DNA of 64,000 nt from Beroe forskalii (GCA_011033025.1 WFMF01000582.1:1-64000); one strand, 5' to 3'. Positions 34,218-47,191 are shown, counted from the stretch's first letter. The notes: a model not told the origin generated them from the sequence alone. Made by a program: numbers and translations.

Positions 34218-35195
34218 TAATCTATACATGTACTGACAATATCATAATCTATAAGTTACATGTACTGACAATATCATAATCTGTGAGTTACATGTACTGA
34301 CAATATCATAATCTATAAGTTACATGTACTGGCAATATCATAATCTATGAGTTACATGTACTGACGATATCATAATCTATGAGTTACATGTACTGACGAT
34401 ATCATAATCTATGAGTTACATGTACTGACAATATCATAATCTATGAGTTACATGTACTGACAATATCATATTCTATGAGTTACATGTACTGACAATATCA
34501 TATTCTATATGAGTTACATGTACTGAGGATATCATAATCTTTGAGTTACATGTACTGACAATATCATAATCTATGAGTTACATGTACTGACGATATCATA
34601 ATCTATGAGTTACATGTACTGACGATATCATAATCTATGAGTTACATGTACTGACGATATCATAATCTGTGAGTTAAATGTACTGACGATATCATAATCT
34701 ATGAGTTACATGTACTGACAATATCATAATCTGTGAGTTACATGTACTGACAATATCATAATCTTTGAGTTACATGTACTGACAATATCATATTCTATGA
34801 GTTACATGTACTGATGATATCATAATCTATGAGTTACATGTACTGACAATATCATAATCTATGAGTTACATGTACTGACGATATCATAATCTGTGAGTTA
34901 CATGTACTGACGATATCATAATCTGTGAGTTACATGTACTGACAATATCATAATCTATAAGTTACATGTACTGACGATATCATAATCTGTGAGTTACATG
35001 TACTGACGATATCATAATCTGTGAGTTACATGTACTGACGATATCATAATCTGTGAGTTACATGTACTGACAATATCATAATCTATAAGTTACATGTACT
35101 GACGATATCATAATCTATAAGTTACATGTACTGACGATATCATAATCTGTGAGTTACATGTACTGACGATATCATATTCTTTGAGTTACATACTC
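34218..35195. repeat. 32 bp minisatellite, about 30 units (unit A)
   Basis: The unit is GAGTTACATGTACTGACAAT then ATCATAATCTAT, with CAAT/CGAT and CTAT/CTGT variants interspersed. It lies in intron 3 of Rab3. The unit B array is three times longer. Confidence 0.95.
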
Positions 35196-35693
35196 ACATC
35201 AGTGGATGTATAATAATCAGTGGATGTAGATAACTTACGGAATATCTTCACGTTGTGCTATTATATCATAACTGCCTCACACGTAATTCAGAAAGTAGCG
35301 TTTCTCTACATTGAAAGATTTAATATTGAAATAACTAATGATCTAAATTATATGCGATGATATCATCTTACATTCAACTTGATGAAAGTTAATATTTGAT
35401 TCATCTATCATGTGGTTTAGACTTCAGTCATTGAAAAAGACAATTATAGTCTTAAACAACTAATACTTTGCAATACTTTGCAATACTCAACCAGCATCAA
35501 CCCACCCTTTCATGTTTTTAAACCCCTATTTTAGTATTATTTAACCTCCAAAAACTTGTAAAGTGGCACAAAAGCAACCACCTTCCTTCAAGGACTCCCC
35601 CTCAAACATTCTCTCACACACTTAACACACCCCTCTGACATCAGACTTGCAAAGTATGTGGCAAAGGTGCAAGGAACACGTATGACGTCAAAG

Positions 35694-37168
35694 TTTTATA
35701 CTTTTACATACGTTGCATTTCTCACCTCTCTTATCAGCTCGTTATCGCTGCTTGTTAATCGCAACGTGCTGTGCTGTGGTATACTCACTGTGTATCATGG
35801 CAGGATATACCGATAGATTCAAGAAAGTGAAATTCGACTGTAGAGAATGGCTAAGGGGCATGAGGTATCTTCTTCCGCACGAAAACCACCCTAATGGAAT
35901 GGACGCTGAATCTTATTCCAGACGAAGAGAGATCAGCCGGGAGCAAATGTCTTCAAAGCTGGTAGCTGCCTTGAGAATAGTCACCACACAAACTGATCTA
36001 GTTGAGCATCTGGAGAGCGAGTTACAGCAGCAGAAATCAGAAGTGATCAAGAAACAAGAGCAGGTTATCAAGCTACAAGAGGAGTTGATCACTGCTAAGG
36101 ACTCTCAGTTGCAGGAGCTGAAGGACTCGGTGGTAACCTCTGTTGGAGACACAGTTGAGACACAGTTGAAGTCTTACAGTGAGGAGCAGGTTATCAAGCT
36201 ACAAGCGGAGCTGATAACTTCTAAGGACTCTCAGCTGCAGGAGTTCAAGGAATCGGTTGTGACGTCTGTTGGAAACACCGTTGAGACACAGCTGAAGTCA
36301 TACAGTGAGGCAGTGCAGGACTCAACGAATAATGGAGGTGTTTTGGATCAGAAAGTACTGAAATCAGTCGTGAAGAACGTGGTTGCAGAAGAAGACAGGA
36401 GCCGTAACCTGGTAATATTTGGTCTGGCAGAGGAACCAGAAGAGAAAGTCGATCAGAGAGTTAGCGAAGTTCTAGAGGCAGTCGGAGAGAAGCCGAAGTT
36501 TGAAGCATGCAGGATCGGAGTGAAGGGTAAACAGAAAACTCCGCGGCCAGTCAAAGTAGCAGTCTCTTGTGCAGACATTGTTACTCAGATCTTCAGGAAA
36601 GCAAAGCTGTTAAGAGATTCGGAGGAGTACAAGCGAGTCTTCATCTGCCCGGATAGGACACTGGAGGAACGTGAGGTGCATCGCGATTTAGTCACACAAC
36701 TCAAAGCGAAAAAGAACTGCTGAACCCAACAAACTACATTTCATAAAAAAGGTGGTCAGATATTGAGTACTGATAAGAAGTAGATCATTATATCAATTTC
36801 CCCTTACTATGATCTTATCATTCTATTTTGAATATTCATTACACAATTATGTATCCATTAAATGCAATTTTGTAAAGGATTTTATAAGCCCAAGTTTGAT
36901 AATTTCATGTTATTCTGATGCGTGTAATCTACAGTTAGAACAGTTCTTATGATTGTCATTGCCCACACAAAACTGAACAGTTTTCGCGGTATTGATTTCA
37001 TTTAGTTAATTTTGTTTAAGTTTCATACACGTTTTGACTGCATGAATGATACTAGAAGTTGACAAGCTGAAGATATTAAATTGATGTGTTCAATGTCAAG
37101 ATTGAAGTTAATCATATTTCAAATATATTTAGAAGCCCATTGCGGTGCCCTTCGGGGTTTTCAATCAA
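35694..37168 (+). mobile_element. ORF1-only LINE-like element, ~1.48 kb
   Basis: Present in unit A only; the empty site in B is 58466-58471 (TCAAAG). It ends CGGGGTTTTCAATCAATC, the same 3' end as 8466-8675. It carries one long ORF (35797-36723) and about 440 bases of 3' UTR. There is no reverse transcriptase, so it must depend on another element, comparable in design to mammalian HAL1. Confidence 0.75.
35797..36723 (+). CDS. LINE ORF1-like protein, 308 aa
   Basis: I take the ATG at 35797 (MAGYTDRFKKVKFDCREWLR); the frame is open upstream to about 35713. Residues about 45-190 are a long coiled coil made largely of a perfect-register 42-residue duplication (36058-36183 and 36184-36309, both starting EQVIKLQ and ending QLKSYSE). 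Residues about 205-308 form an ORF1-type RNA-binding region: SRNLVIFGLAEE, then CRIGVKGKQKTPRPVKVAV, then VFICPDRTLEEREVHRDLV. This order is typical of ORF1 proteins in CR1/L1-like LINEs: a trimerising coiled coil followed by an RRM-like nucleic acid chaperone. The frame is intact, which fits a young insertion. Lineage assignment is by eye. Confidence 0.75.
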   Translation: MAGYTDRFKKVKFDCREWLRGMRYLLPHENHPNGMDAESYSRRREISREQMSSKLVAALRIVTTQTDLVEHLESELQQQKSEVIKKQEQVIKLQEELITAKDSQLQELKDSVVTSVGDTVETQLKSYSEEQVIKLQAELITSKDSQLQEFKESVVTSVGNTVETQLKSYSEAVQDSTNNGGVLDQKVLKSVVKNVVAEEDRSRNLVIFGLAEEPEEKVDQRVSEVLEAVGEKPKFEACRIGVKGKQKTPRPVKVAVSCADIVTQIFRKAKLLRDSEEYKRVFICPDRTLEEREVHRDLVTQLKAKKNC

Positions 37169-37517
37169 TCAAAGTGCCAAAGCAATTAGAGTATGACGCC
37201 AATTTGATGAAGGATATTTAGATTTCAGTGATTAGGTAGTCGATGATACTGCATCACTACATTTTATAAAATTGTGATTGATTTGTTTGAATACATATCA
37301 TTCGAAATGGATTAATAAACTGCCAGCTTAAATTCAAGTCTCGAAGTCATAGGTACCACTTCCCTTCACTCTATATTATTGCACACTGTTTACATTCGAC
37401 AACTTCCAAAAGACATTGCATAATAACCTTGCAGCAACACAAAAGGTTGACAGAGGTATTATAAACATATCTAACACAATAGCTGCCACACACACGACGT
37501 GTTTACAGTGCTCACTA

Positions 37518-37618
37518 TACGCCACGCGCGAGAAATAGGCGGGTAGGATGACGTCATTATCATATGATCATGTAGTGAGTTGATGACGTTGATCCGCCTA
37601 TTTCTCGTGCACGGAGTA
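37518..37618. mobile_element. 101 bp MITE with TA target duplication, unit A only
   Basis: The ends TACGCCACGCGCGAGAAATA and (inverted) TACTCCGTGCACGAGAAATA continue into AGGCGG. TA flanks both sides and unit B (about 58812) has the single TA. Inside is GATGACGTCATTATCAT. Probably Tc1/mariner-type. Confidence 0.8.
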
Positions 37619-38039
37619 TAGTCTCCCCATGTGATAAGTGTGGCAGAGATACTGGTTCGTTGGTTAGATTGTCAAGTGCTCACACCACACCCTTACAGAA
37701 TGAGTAGAGCAATATATCCACAACTATAATTAACAATAATCAAATGGCTGTGACATCACTTCTTTCTGTACATTGATAAGGTCTAAACTTTTAAGTTGGA
37801 TGTTTGTGCAGACTTATCATTGTCAATGAACATGAATGATAAAATCCAAGTTGCTGCTGTTGTTCTGTTGATACAAAATGACAGCAGATGTGATAAAAAG
37901 GTATTAAAATTGACCAATATATCATACTTTTAAGTTTTAAATGTATCCTTCGATCTGGAGTATATCACATTTATGAATATAATACCACTCCAGTGCAGAT
38001 AACCACAGTGCAATATCAGGGCATATTGCACTGGTCGAC

Positions 38040-38165
38040 GGTCGTGGTATTATACGCTAATCTAACTCCCCAGAAGTGATATTGTTGCACTAATATTCAC
38101 TCGGCTGACGTCTCGTGCAATAAGTGCAACAATACCACTATGCGTCGTTAGATTAGCGTATATAA
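38040..38165. repeat. inverted-repeat element around CTCGGCTGACGTCTCGTG
   Basis: The arms TATACGCTAATCTAAC and inverse enclose a second pair (ATTGTTGCAC/GTGCAACAAT). The unit B copy (59212-59402) has grown by extra nested hairpins. Confidence 0.7.
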
Positions 38166-38943
38166 TTGCACCGACATTATTCATACACTTAATCATGAAT
38201 CAACCCTTACCCAACTAAATTCCCATTGCAACCGCCTAATAACTTTGTCTTGGATCTAAAAGCAATTAACTGTCATTATATTATTGTGCTGTTGCTTTGT
38301 ACAAGGATAAAACCTTGAAGTGGCTTCACAATAGCAAACCTTAAGGAACGTTATATTTTTGTTGAATGGTGGACATGTGAAAGGTGTTCAACACAACTTT
38401 CTTAAAAGAAGCTTGTTTTGTGTATTGTATTTAGAGCCAGGGCGAGCAATTATGTAATTACTCTCTATTCTCTTAAATACTTCATATATATACCTATATA
38501 TAACTATTCTACTATTTCAGGAGTGTGGCAAAGAAAGCCTTCTAAATTTAATGCAGTATAGATGCAGAATTAATGCGTACATTCAACAATGCACAACTCC
38601 AGAGCTCCCGCGGTGTACACTAATAACTTAATAAGATTAATTAACTTCTCCAGTGTTGCATGGATTTGTGGAGAAGAATACCATGTGGAACTAATCATAA
38701 TCTAAATTAATCATGTAGCTCTAAATCTAACAGAAGCAAGATTGATTGGACTTCAACGATTAGATCTTATAGTTATTATTCTGGTTCCAAGGTGATTAAT
38801 GTGGTGTCTATTTCAAACTTCATCAAGTTATCAAAAATCATTGGGTTCAATTGCACAGCTGTCAACTTCTATTGCCATGAAAAAAAGAATATTTAGTATT
38901 TACACCACCTAGAATCTAGATTCGTCTAACTAGCATCAACTCA

Positions 38944-39678
<735 letters not shown>

Positions 39679-39884
39679 TATTGCAGCAGACCTAGACAGT
39701 AGACATAGGACATGAATTAGGTGGGATAAAGATTGAAAGCAATGATTGTAAAACTATAATCATTGCTTGATAATATTAAATTCAGTGAGGCCCTGCAGAT
39801 TGAAATGTGGTGATGTAATTCACAATTTTCATAGAAGTAAAACCTTTGAAACCGAACAGTCTCTCCTTCAGGAACCCTTCATGT

Positions 39885-40219
39885 TTGTTTATACAAAGTG
39901 TGTTTCACAACACAAATCCAGATCCCAACTCTGTATTTGAACACCACATGATCCCTTTAGGTAGTGCAATTTGGAGAGCGTTTGAATCTAAGTGAGTCAC
40001 CAAGATGAGTGGTGTACAGGCATTATCAGTCCAATTCCTACCTTAGCTTTTGGGGTGTTTCAATTTTGAGAGCTACTTTTGAGGCAGACCTCCAGCAGTC
40101 ACCCCCTGGTACCAGGATATAGCACCATCAAGTGCAGTGACCACCTGCCTGAATGAGACTGAAAATTACTCTTTGGTCTCGGTCTTTACTCCAAGCATTG
40201 ATAAGGTGTTTGTATAGTA
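39885..40219 (+). repeat. dispersed block R, first part (coding-like)
   Basis: Forward frames read HHMIPLGSAIWRAFESK and stop, then AVTPWYQDIAPSSAVTTCLN...SLVSVFTPSIDKVFV and stop. Copies: 61130-61455 (unit B) and inverted at 43297-43470 and 44860-44940. The repeated, partly conserved frames suggest a transposon ORF. Family not recognised. Confidence 0.45.
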
Positions 40220-40431
40220 CATTGGTTGATTGAATGGAATTGGTCGATCGATCAACTTCATTTGATCAACTGAGCTGTTTTACACAGAAAATCTTTGAGC
40301 TAGTAGGGAAACAACTATAATATTGCTTATTCAACCATGATTCAAGTCATTTGGGACCAGTAAAACACATCAGTGGTTCAAATGGAGTTGATCAATTGAC
40401 CAATTCCATTTGATCGACTGATGTACTATAC
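40212..40431. mobile_element. GATC-rich MITE, copy 2 (unit A)
   Basis: Terminal repeats start GTATAGTACATTGG and its near inverse, with the TGGAATTGGTCGATCGATCA subterminal segment of the family. Shared with unit B (61458-61677), so older than the duplication. Confidence 0.8.
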
Positions 40432-40856
40432 AGTATACATGTGCCTATATTAAGCAACACACTTAGTGAAGATGGATCCAGGTGTATTTAAGACCTTTAA
40501 CATTGCACATATATAACGTCTGAACCAGATGGAACTTTAGATTCCCTAAACTGGATCATACTACATCTAACACACTACATCTTGTGGTTGGGGGAGCATT
40601 GAGTGCCTGTCAAATGCATTCAACCCCACAACACAGTCACTTGTGCCAAAGTGTTGGCTTTCATGACACCATATCATTTTTGGTGTCTCATGCTTTATTT
40701 GGATCTGCCTAGCTCTCTGATGAAGGCATTTATTTCATGGATCCATTGCATAGGCCCATATGCAATGTATGCCAGCATTTGGAGGGTTTTGTGGCTTGAA
40801 TACAAAGATGACTGTATTTGTTCTACTAAGAATACATATATAACGTTGCAGTATTC

Positions 40857-41036
40857 ATGAAAATTAATGAGAGTGGCATGCATCCTGATCCAATACAATT
40901 GATAGATGCTTTTCTCCCGAAATTCAGGGCTAAAATTATTCAAATGGAAAGAAAACTTTCTTCAAGACATCAATCTGGAAGACTTTTCTCCAACTCCACC
41001 TGGAACACCAACATGACCCCTTTAGGTTTTAGGTAA
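40857..41036 (+). other. short coding-like frame in block R, 59 aa
   Basis: MKINESGMHPDPIQLIDAFL followed by PKFRAKIIQMERKLSSRHQS; in unit B (62810-62986) the frame is kept with few changes but a different last ten residues. No initiation or splice context was established. Probably part of the same unrecognised repeat-encoded protein. Confidence 0.35.
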
Positions 41037-41138
41037 TGCAATGTGGAAAGCAGTAGGATATAAGTGAGTCACACCAAGATGAGTCTGCATATAAAGATCA
41101 AATTGATAAACTGAAAAAATGCAAAAGTGGTCGTGCAG

Positions 41139-41701
41139 CCCAGTGGAATAATTTTAAAAAGTGGCTGGGAATCTGTAACTAGGAGTAAAAAGAGGCTTTT
41201 TTCAGCTTGGGGTAAAGCCCAGCTGGTTTTGACATGTTTTTACTAAAATAACCGAAATTTAAAAAAAATAAGTTCGATTGCTAGCTAGAGAAACAATAGA
41301 AACGTGCAACGATGTTTTTCAGTGAATATTGTAATTATTTTAAAATGTTTATGATGGCTATTTAGATAGTTTTCACTAAAAAAGTTTGACCAAAGTCAAA
41401 CACAAGGAAATACCGCGGCTGGTTTAGGAATGCGGTGGCTGGTTTGGGAATGCGGTGGCTGGTTTGGGAATGTGATGGCTGGTTTGGGAATGCGGTGGGA
41501 ATGCAGCTGCTGGATTCGGATTAGGCACCGGGAAAGGTCGATTATGGTATTCAGCTCTATGAATTTCATGATTTTGAGTTCATCAATTACAGAATGTGTC
41601 CAGAAAAGCTTATTTCGTTCGAATTTAAGCTTTTTTCGATTTCTTATTTGAAAATTTGACTGGGAATTTAATTCCTAAATTCCCTATATTATTCCACTGG
41701 G
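41139..41701. mobile_element. 563 bp element with 8 bp target duplication, unit A only
   Basis: The ends are CCCAGTGGAATAAT and inverse. The duplication TCGTGCAG lies at 41131-41138 and 41702-41709. The empty site in unit B is 63095-63102 (TCATGCAG). Internal 20 bp tandem units GCGGTGGCTGGTTTGGGAAT lie at about 41414-41500. hAT- or P-like by duplication length; no transposase. Confidence 0.85.
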
Positions 41702-41879
41702 TCGTGCAGGCTCCACTTCATGTATTTGCAAATGCAAAAACCCTTGCAAGCTTGTTCACACTACTTATCATCCTAGAATACCATAGTATCCACTCATGTT
41801 CAAGAACTTCTGTTTTAAATTCATTAATTAGTTCAATCAACTGGCATCTATGCGGAGTACAGACCCCTCTATAATTTTG

Positions 41880-43280
41880 TGTAGTTTTATATTGGTGTAG
41901 AGGTGTCTGCATCAACTTAGGTGATCAAAAATCAGGTTAAATGTTGCTAGGAATAATAGTTTTTCATGATTCTCTTTGCATCAGTTAGAATAAAAACAAC
42001 ATAATTTTTAATAAAACAACATAATTTTATATTTTACAGCAGCGACCGATCATGCATTTGCATAAATTCATTCAGATACAAATTGAAGAATCAGTACATC
42101 ATAATATTTCTAAGCAATTTAAATTAATATATTGCATGTCATGAAAAATTCTAAGCAATAAATAGAAAAATTCGCTAACAGAAAGTGCTATTGCACCATT
42201 AACTTAAAACAGTAGTAGATAAAAAACTGAAACAGAGTAACATAACATAGTTTAAAAAATACAACAGTATAAGCTGTGAATAATATTATAAAAATACCAC
42301 TGAATAAGCAGTTAATAAAGTAATGTAGAACCTTGGGCAAATCACCAGGAATAACTCCCAGAGAAATAAATCTTATTAAATCAAAATCAAAAATTAAGTT
42401 GAGTTGCTGCTGCAGGAGATGCCTGTCGAAGGACTTGAGAATCACCCCTGATCCAACTAAATATATGTACAGTAGAAAGGATTAACAGAATTGATTGTAG
42501 CTTTAGATCCACCCAAGGTTCATTTAAGGGGCCCATTTAAGTGACCCAGCACTCAACTTCATATACAGATAAAAATAAATATAATTGAAATTAATAAATA
42601 CAGATAATTTAAATTAGAATTAATAAAATTAATAAATAGCCTAATAACTTAATAATAAGGTATCATAATATTAATGCAGTGTGGTAATTATCATTTGTCA
42701 TTTGGATGCAAATAGGCTGAAGCTTTTTTTTGGCTTTTTGGGGATAATTATGTGAGGCATCACATAAGTGGTAATTTTACTTCAGGATGGTAAATTATCA
42801 AGAATTTAATCAGATTAATATAACTTATGGAAATAATATCAGGGAGTTGTGTTTTTCCCATAATAACGGGCTTCCTGACTGTTGTAGGTTAAGCAAGAAA
42901 GATTTGAAATTCCTTTTAGCTCTAAAATGTGGTAAAGATAAGTCAATTAAAAATTTATTGTCAGTGGTTCCAGAATCATTCCTGCATAAGTAAAAGTTAT
43001 TTATTTGGTTCCATGCACAGATACCTGCATATAAAAATTGGCTTCTTGCAACTAAATTCCTCAGAAGTAAATGTAGCCGGATTTTCGATTTAGCCCGTTT
43101 GATGCAAATTTTTGCCAAATTTTTCGACGGACGTTGCCCGTCTATTTCTTCTGACTGGATGGCTATCAAAGTGAAGTCCAAATGTGGAACGTTACGACCA
43201 AATTTTTTGCCCAAATGGCTCAAAAAGTTTCTGGCTAAAAAATTTTGTTTCTGAGGAATTTAGTTTCTAACTGATGCAAA
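41880..43280. mobile_element. foldback family copy with ~1.06 kb inside
   Basis: The left part (41895-41990) and right part (43060-43280) match the family of 11069-11445 and 63290-63450. The middle (about 41990-43055) is missing from unit B and holds a 68-codon frame (MVNYQEFNQINITYGNNIRE..., 42787-42993) of unknown nature. The right part also includes a piece of the GGACGTTGCC family seen at 45.5 kb. Confidence 0.5.
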
Positions 43281-43296
43281 AAATCATGAAAATATA

Positions 43297-44945
43297 TTAT
43301 TCGTATATCTCTTCACTTAGTGTGTTGCTTAATTTCTTGGTGCTTGGAGTAAAGACAAAGACCAAAGAGCAAGTTTCAGATTCATTCAGGCAGGTGGTCA
43401 CTGCACTTGACGGTGCTATACCCTGGTACCAGGGGGTGACTGCTGGGGGGGGGGGGACCTGGTTCTTTCCAGTTGGGGCCTCACGCACCTCCCCCTCCCG
43501 AGTGTGCCAACTGCACTTCCCCATGCAGTTGGTATCATCCACACCTTCCACCTGCTGGGTACTCTCTAGTACCACTCACCAGCTAAGTATCATAACTTCA
43601 CTATCCAGCCCCTCACAGTATATTAACTTTTGATTTTACATTATAACCGCCCTAGCCCCCTCTTTCTATATCTATACTATTCTTCTATCTTTTTACTTAA
43701 TTCATTATAATTCAGGTACACTACTTGAAGACTGTCCTCAAAGGGAATGATCAACCCATACATACATATTATATACTGTAACAACATTGGCACAGCCTGG
43801 TAGTCATAACCCACTTTGTACTACAAAAAACCAATATGGCTTCCTCCATCAAACTATCAAAGGCCACTCAAGAAGCCCTGATAAAAATTTTCTCCTCATA
43901 CAACTTGTTAAAGTTCAGATCCCTCCAAGGTTCCTCAGCACCATCATGAAATAAATTTTGTTTCATTCTGGAATCAGCAGTTGCATTGGCGACCCCTGCA
44001 TTATCAACCCTCTTACTGCTATAAAAATTAGCCCACTGTCCAACTCTCCCATATTATATCCAATAAGTAAACAACATTTTATTTCTTTATATCGGCCACT
44101 TTCATCACCCTCACCTGCTGGGTACTCCGTACTTCAAACCAGCTAAGTCTCATTACCTCACCACTTCTGTCAAGCAACAAATTTCTGTACATCTAGACCC
44201 ATAGAAATAAATACAATAAACTGCAGCCCATTTCGAAAGGATGTCCCCTCCCAATAAATCTGATTTAGCAACATTACTATGATTAATGAACAATAATACA
44301 ACACCAAAAACATCACCAAAACTAACAATCAGTTCCTCTCTTCTTTTCCAGGTAGTACCCCATAGTTGGGCTTTTGCCCATTGATCCCAGCATAACTCCA
44401 ATCAATGGGAATATTATTTACACAGTCTGGTTGGGTCAGACCTCCCTGTGGCTCAGTCAGACGAAGGGAGGTGGTACATAGCCACCTCCGGCTGATCTCC
44501 GACTTAATCTGCAGGCAAGCATTGACTTGCTTTGCAGTCTGTTTGAAGCCAGGGGCGTTGGTAGCTTACTGGTCCAGTGAGGTCCTGGACGGGTGGGGTA
44601 CTCTCAGCCCAGGATATCTCCAGCAGTCAGGTGGCCTAAAAAACCACCCAGGAGTTCACACCCTTCGCCAAGTGTACTAGGGATAGTCTCCATGCTCAGC
44701 ATGGCTGCCACCGGCCTGGTTGATTAAACCGACTGTGGCCATTTTACTAAGACTACTAAGACTAAGGGGGGCCTACCTCATAAAAAGCTCTCGCAATTTA
44801 AACACCCCGAAAGCTGAGGTAGGTATTGGACTGAAGATGCCTGCACACCACTCATCTTGGTGTGACTCATTAAGATCCTACTGCTCTCCACATTGCATTA
44901 CCTAAAGGAATCATGTTGGTGTTCAAGTATGGAGTTGGAGAAAAG
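43297..44945 (-). repeat. inverted copy of block R with insertions
   Basis: Minus-strand frames AVTPWYQGIAPSSAVTTCLN (43300-43470) and NTNMIPLGNAMWRAVGS (about 44870-44930) are inverted relatives of 39885-41036. The 43480-44860 interval between them is not assignable; 44405-44680 is open on the plus strand but not convincing. Confidence 0.45.
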
Positions 44946-45152
44946 TCTTGCAGATTGATGTCTTGAAGAAAGATTTCTTTTTAATTCAAACAAATTCGTA
45001 TATCTTTATACGAAATATACGACGTTTGTTGTTTGTGTATGTTTTTGCATGGCATTAGATATGAATTTTGATGTAGACTTTGATGTAGAGAGTTTGTTTA
45101 TATAATCGAAAATTTTGTTTGACTAAAATAATCAATGCAATATCACTAATTG

Positions 45153-46125
45153 GGTGAGTCTCCCATATAAACGGGAGCCTTCATTATCTATGACAATGAC
45201 GTCACTCAGAAAAATATAATTAAGCGCACCTAGTGCTTTAAGTTAGGGTCAGGATTAGGGTCGGGATTTGTTAGGGTTAGGGTCAGGATTAAGGTTAAGG
45301 TTTTGGTTAGGGCTATGGATAGGTTTAGGATACAGAAAAATTGACGTTTTGATCTGTGACGTCACTCAGAGCCGTTTATATGGGAGACATACCAGCCTTC
45401 GGCGGTCAGACTTGTCAGATCGTTGTCTGACCCCTACGCCTTCGGCGCGCGCGCGAATTGCGCGCGCTGCGCGTCCGCTGAAATAATGGGGTATGTCTTC
45501 GTAGGATGTTACCCTACCCTCGCGCGCGCAGCGCAACGTTCCATCGACGGACGTTGCCCCGTCTATTTCTTTTGACTGGATGGCGAGGTTGCAAAGTGAC
45601 GTCCAAATGTGGAACGTTGCGCCGCGCGCGCGGGTAGGGTAACATCCTACGAAACGTTCCACATTTTGACGTCCGCTGAAATAATGGGGTATGTCTTCGT
45701 AGGATGTTACCCTACCCTCGCGCGCGCAGCGCAACGTTCCATCGACGGACGTTGCCCCGTCTATTTCTTTTGACTGGATGGCTAAGTTGCAAAGTGACGT
45801 CCAAATGTGGAACGTTGCGCCGCGCGCGCGGGTAGGGTAACATCCTACGAAACGTTCCACATTTTGACTCACCCGTCGAGGTATGTCTCCCATATAAACG
45901 GCTCTGAGTGACGTCACAGATCAAAACGTCAATTTTTCTGTATCCTAAACCTATCCATAGCCCTAACCAAAACCTTAACCTTAATCCTAACCCTAACCCT
46001 AACAAATCCTGACCCTAATCCTGACCCTAACTTAAAGCACTAGGTGCGCTTAATTATATTTTTCTGAGTGACGTCATTGTCATAGATAATGAAGGCTCCC
46101 GTTTATATGGGAGACTCACCCGAAG
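45153..46125. mobile_element. ~1 kb foldback element carrying telomere-like repeats
   Basis: The arms at 45153-45395 and 45870-46125 are inverted copies beginning GAGTCTCCCATATAAACGG. Each arm contains degenerate TTAGGG-type repeats (GTTAGGGTTAGGGTCAGG). The interior is a ~195 bp unit repeated in tandem (about 45480-45675 and 45677-45868), each unit itself palindromic around CCGTCTATTTCTTTTGACTGG. A relative is at 63455-63850. Confidence 0.8.
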
Positions 46126-46140
46126 GCTAAGGGGTCAGAC

Positions 46141-46255
46141 TTGCTAAACACGTATATCTCTGTGTGGCTCGCGCGGGCGCGGCGCGCTTCCCCAGGGAAG
46201 CGCGCGTACACACACGCGTACACGGCGCGTACACACACCTATGCGGGCTTAGGAA
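46141..46255. mobile_element. tiny inverted-repeat element, 115 bp, ~9 bp duplication
   Basis: Same ends as 8556-8642 (TTGCTAAACACG...CGGGCTTAGGAA). Flanked by GGGTCAGAC and GGGTCACAC. A right-hand fragment recurs at 63890-63945. 46256-47191 shows nothing identifiable. Confidence 0.65.
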
Positions 46256-47191
46256 GGGTCACACAACGACTGACAAGAAAAATTCATGTTTAAAATTGGG
46301 TCAATTATCGGAAAATGGAATTGGAAAGGAATCATGAATTGCTTTGATCTATAATTTATATTTTTACTTAATTGTTAATCAATTAAATTCAAACGAAAAA
46401 TTTCCAATGAAACTAAAATTTTTCTTCTCGACATGCGACACAATCAATTCATGTGCTAAAAATGCATTATATTATATATCCCTCTCATCACTACATAAAG
46501 CCTAGTTATATATTAACTTAAGTAACCGAGTTATGAGAAAAGTATGGGTCTGTTCAAATTCTGGGTATGGGAGACCAATTTTACCAAATTCTGTAAGCAG
46601 TGTCAAATCTTTATTCATCTTCACGCAGTCTAATCACTTCACAGCATAATCACACTACAGCCTAATTAATATCACTTCACAGTTCACAGCCTAATCACTT
46701 TTTAATAGTTACATTGGAACACGTCTCGAAGTCGAAGGTCAGCCACTGTGTGGTACTTGGAGGGCGACCCGTGTCTTCTCATACCCAACCAATAGCATTA
46801 GCAAAAGGCCCTGGCTAGTTTGAACAAGAGGTGATATTTTAAAACCTGTCAAAGTGTCTAAATTACGAATTGCTCACATGTTTATATTCTTCTCTATAAA
46901 TGTCGAAGATTGATAAGATCAAAAAGTATATCTGAGTATCATTTGTATCTCCTACTAAAAATAACTTCCAACTCATAAAAACATTCAACAAACTGTGCTA
47001 GCCGATTAATTAACTTGTTAACTGAGTCTTCTCTGAAATTATCTACACATATATAATGTTCCCAACTTACATCTGAGCTCATATAAACCAAAGAAATAAT
47101 CTGAAAACTTCAAAATAAAATAAAAACACCTCACACTCTGCAATGCCCAAGCCTTGGGTATAACTATAAGGCTGACTTCCTGGTCAAACTG

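Noticed and set aside
34218-35195. CRISPR-like array
   Set aside because: Units abut without spacers; a eukaryotic minisatellite.
44405-44680. 91-codon plus frame
   Set aside because: No recognisable motif; lies in a repeat-derived inverted block and has no splice or start context.
45240-45340. Interstitial telomere or chromosome end
   Set aside because: Repeats are degenerate and lie within inverted arms of a foldback element, so they are better explained as part of it.
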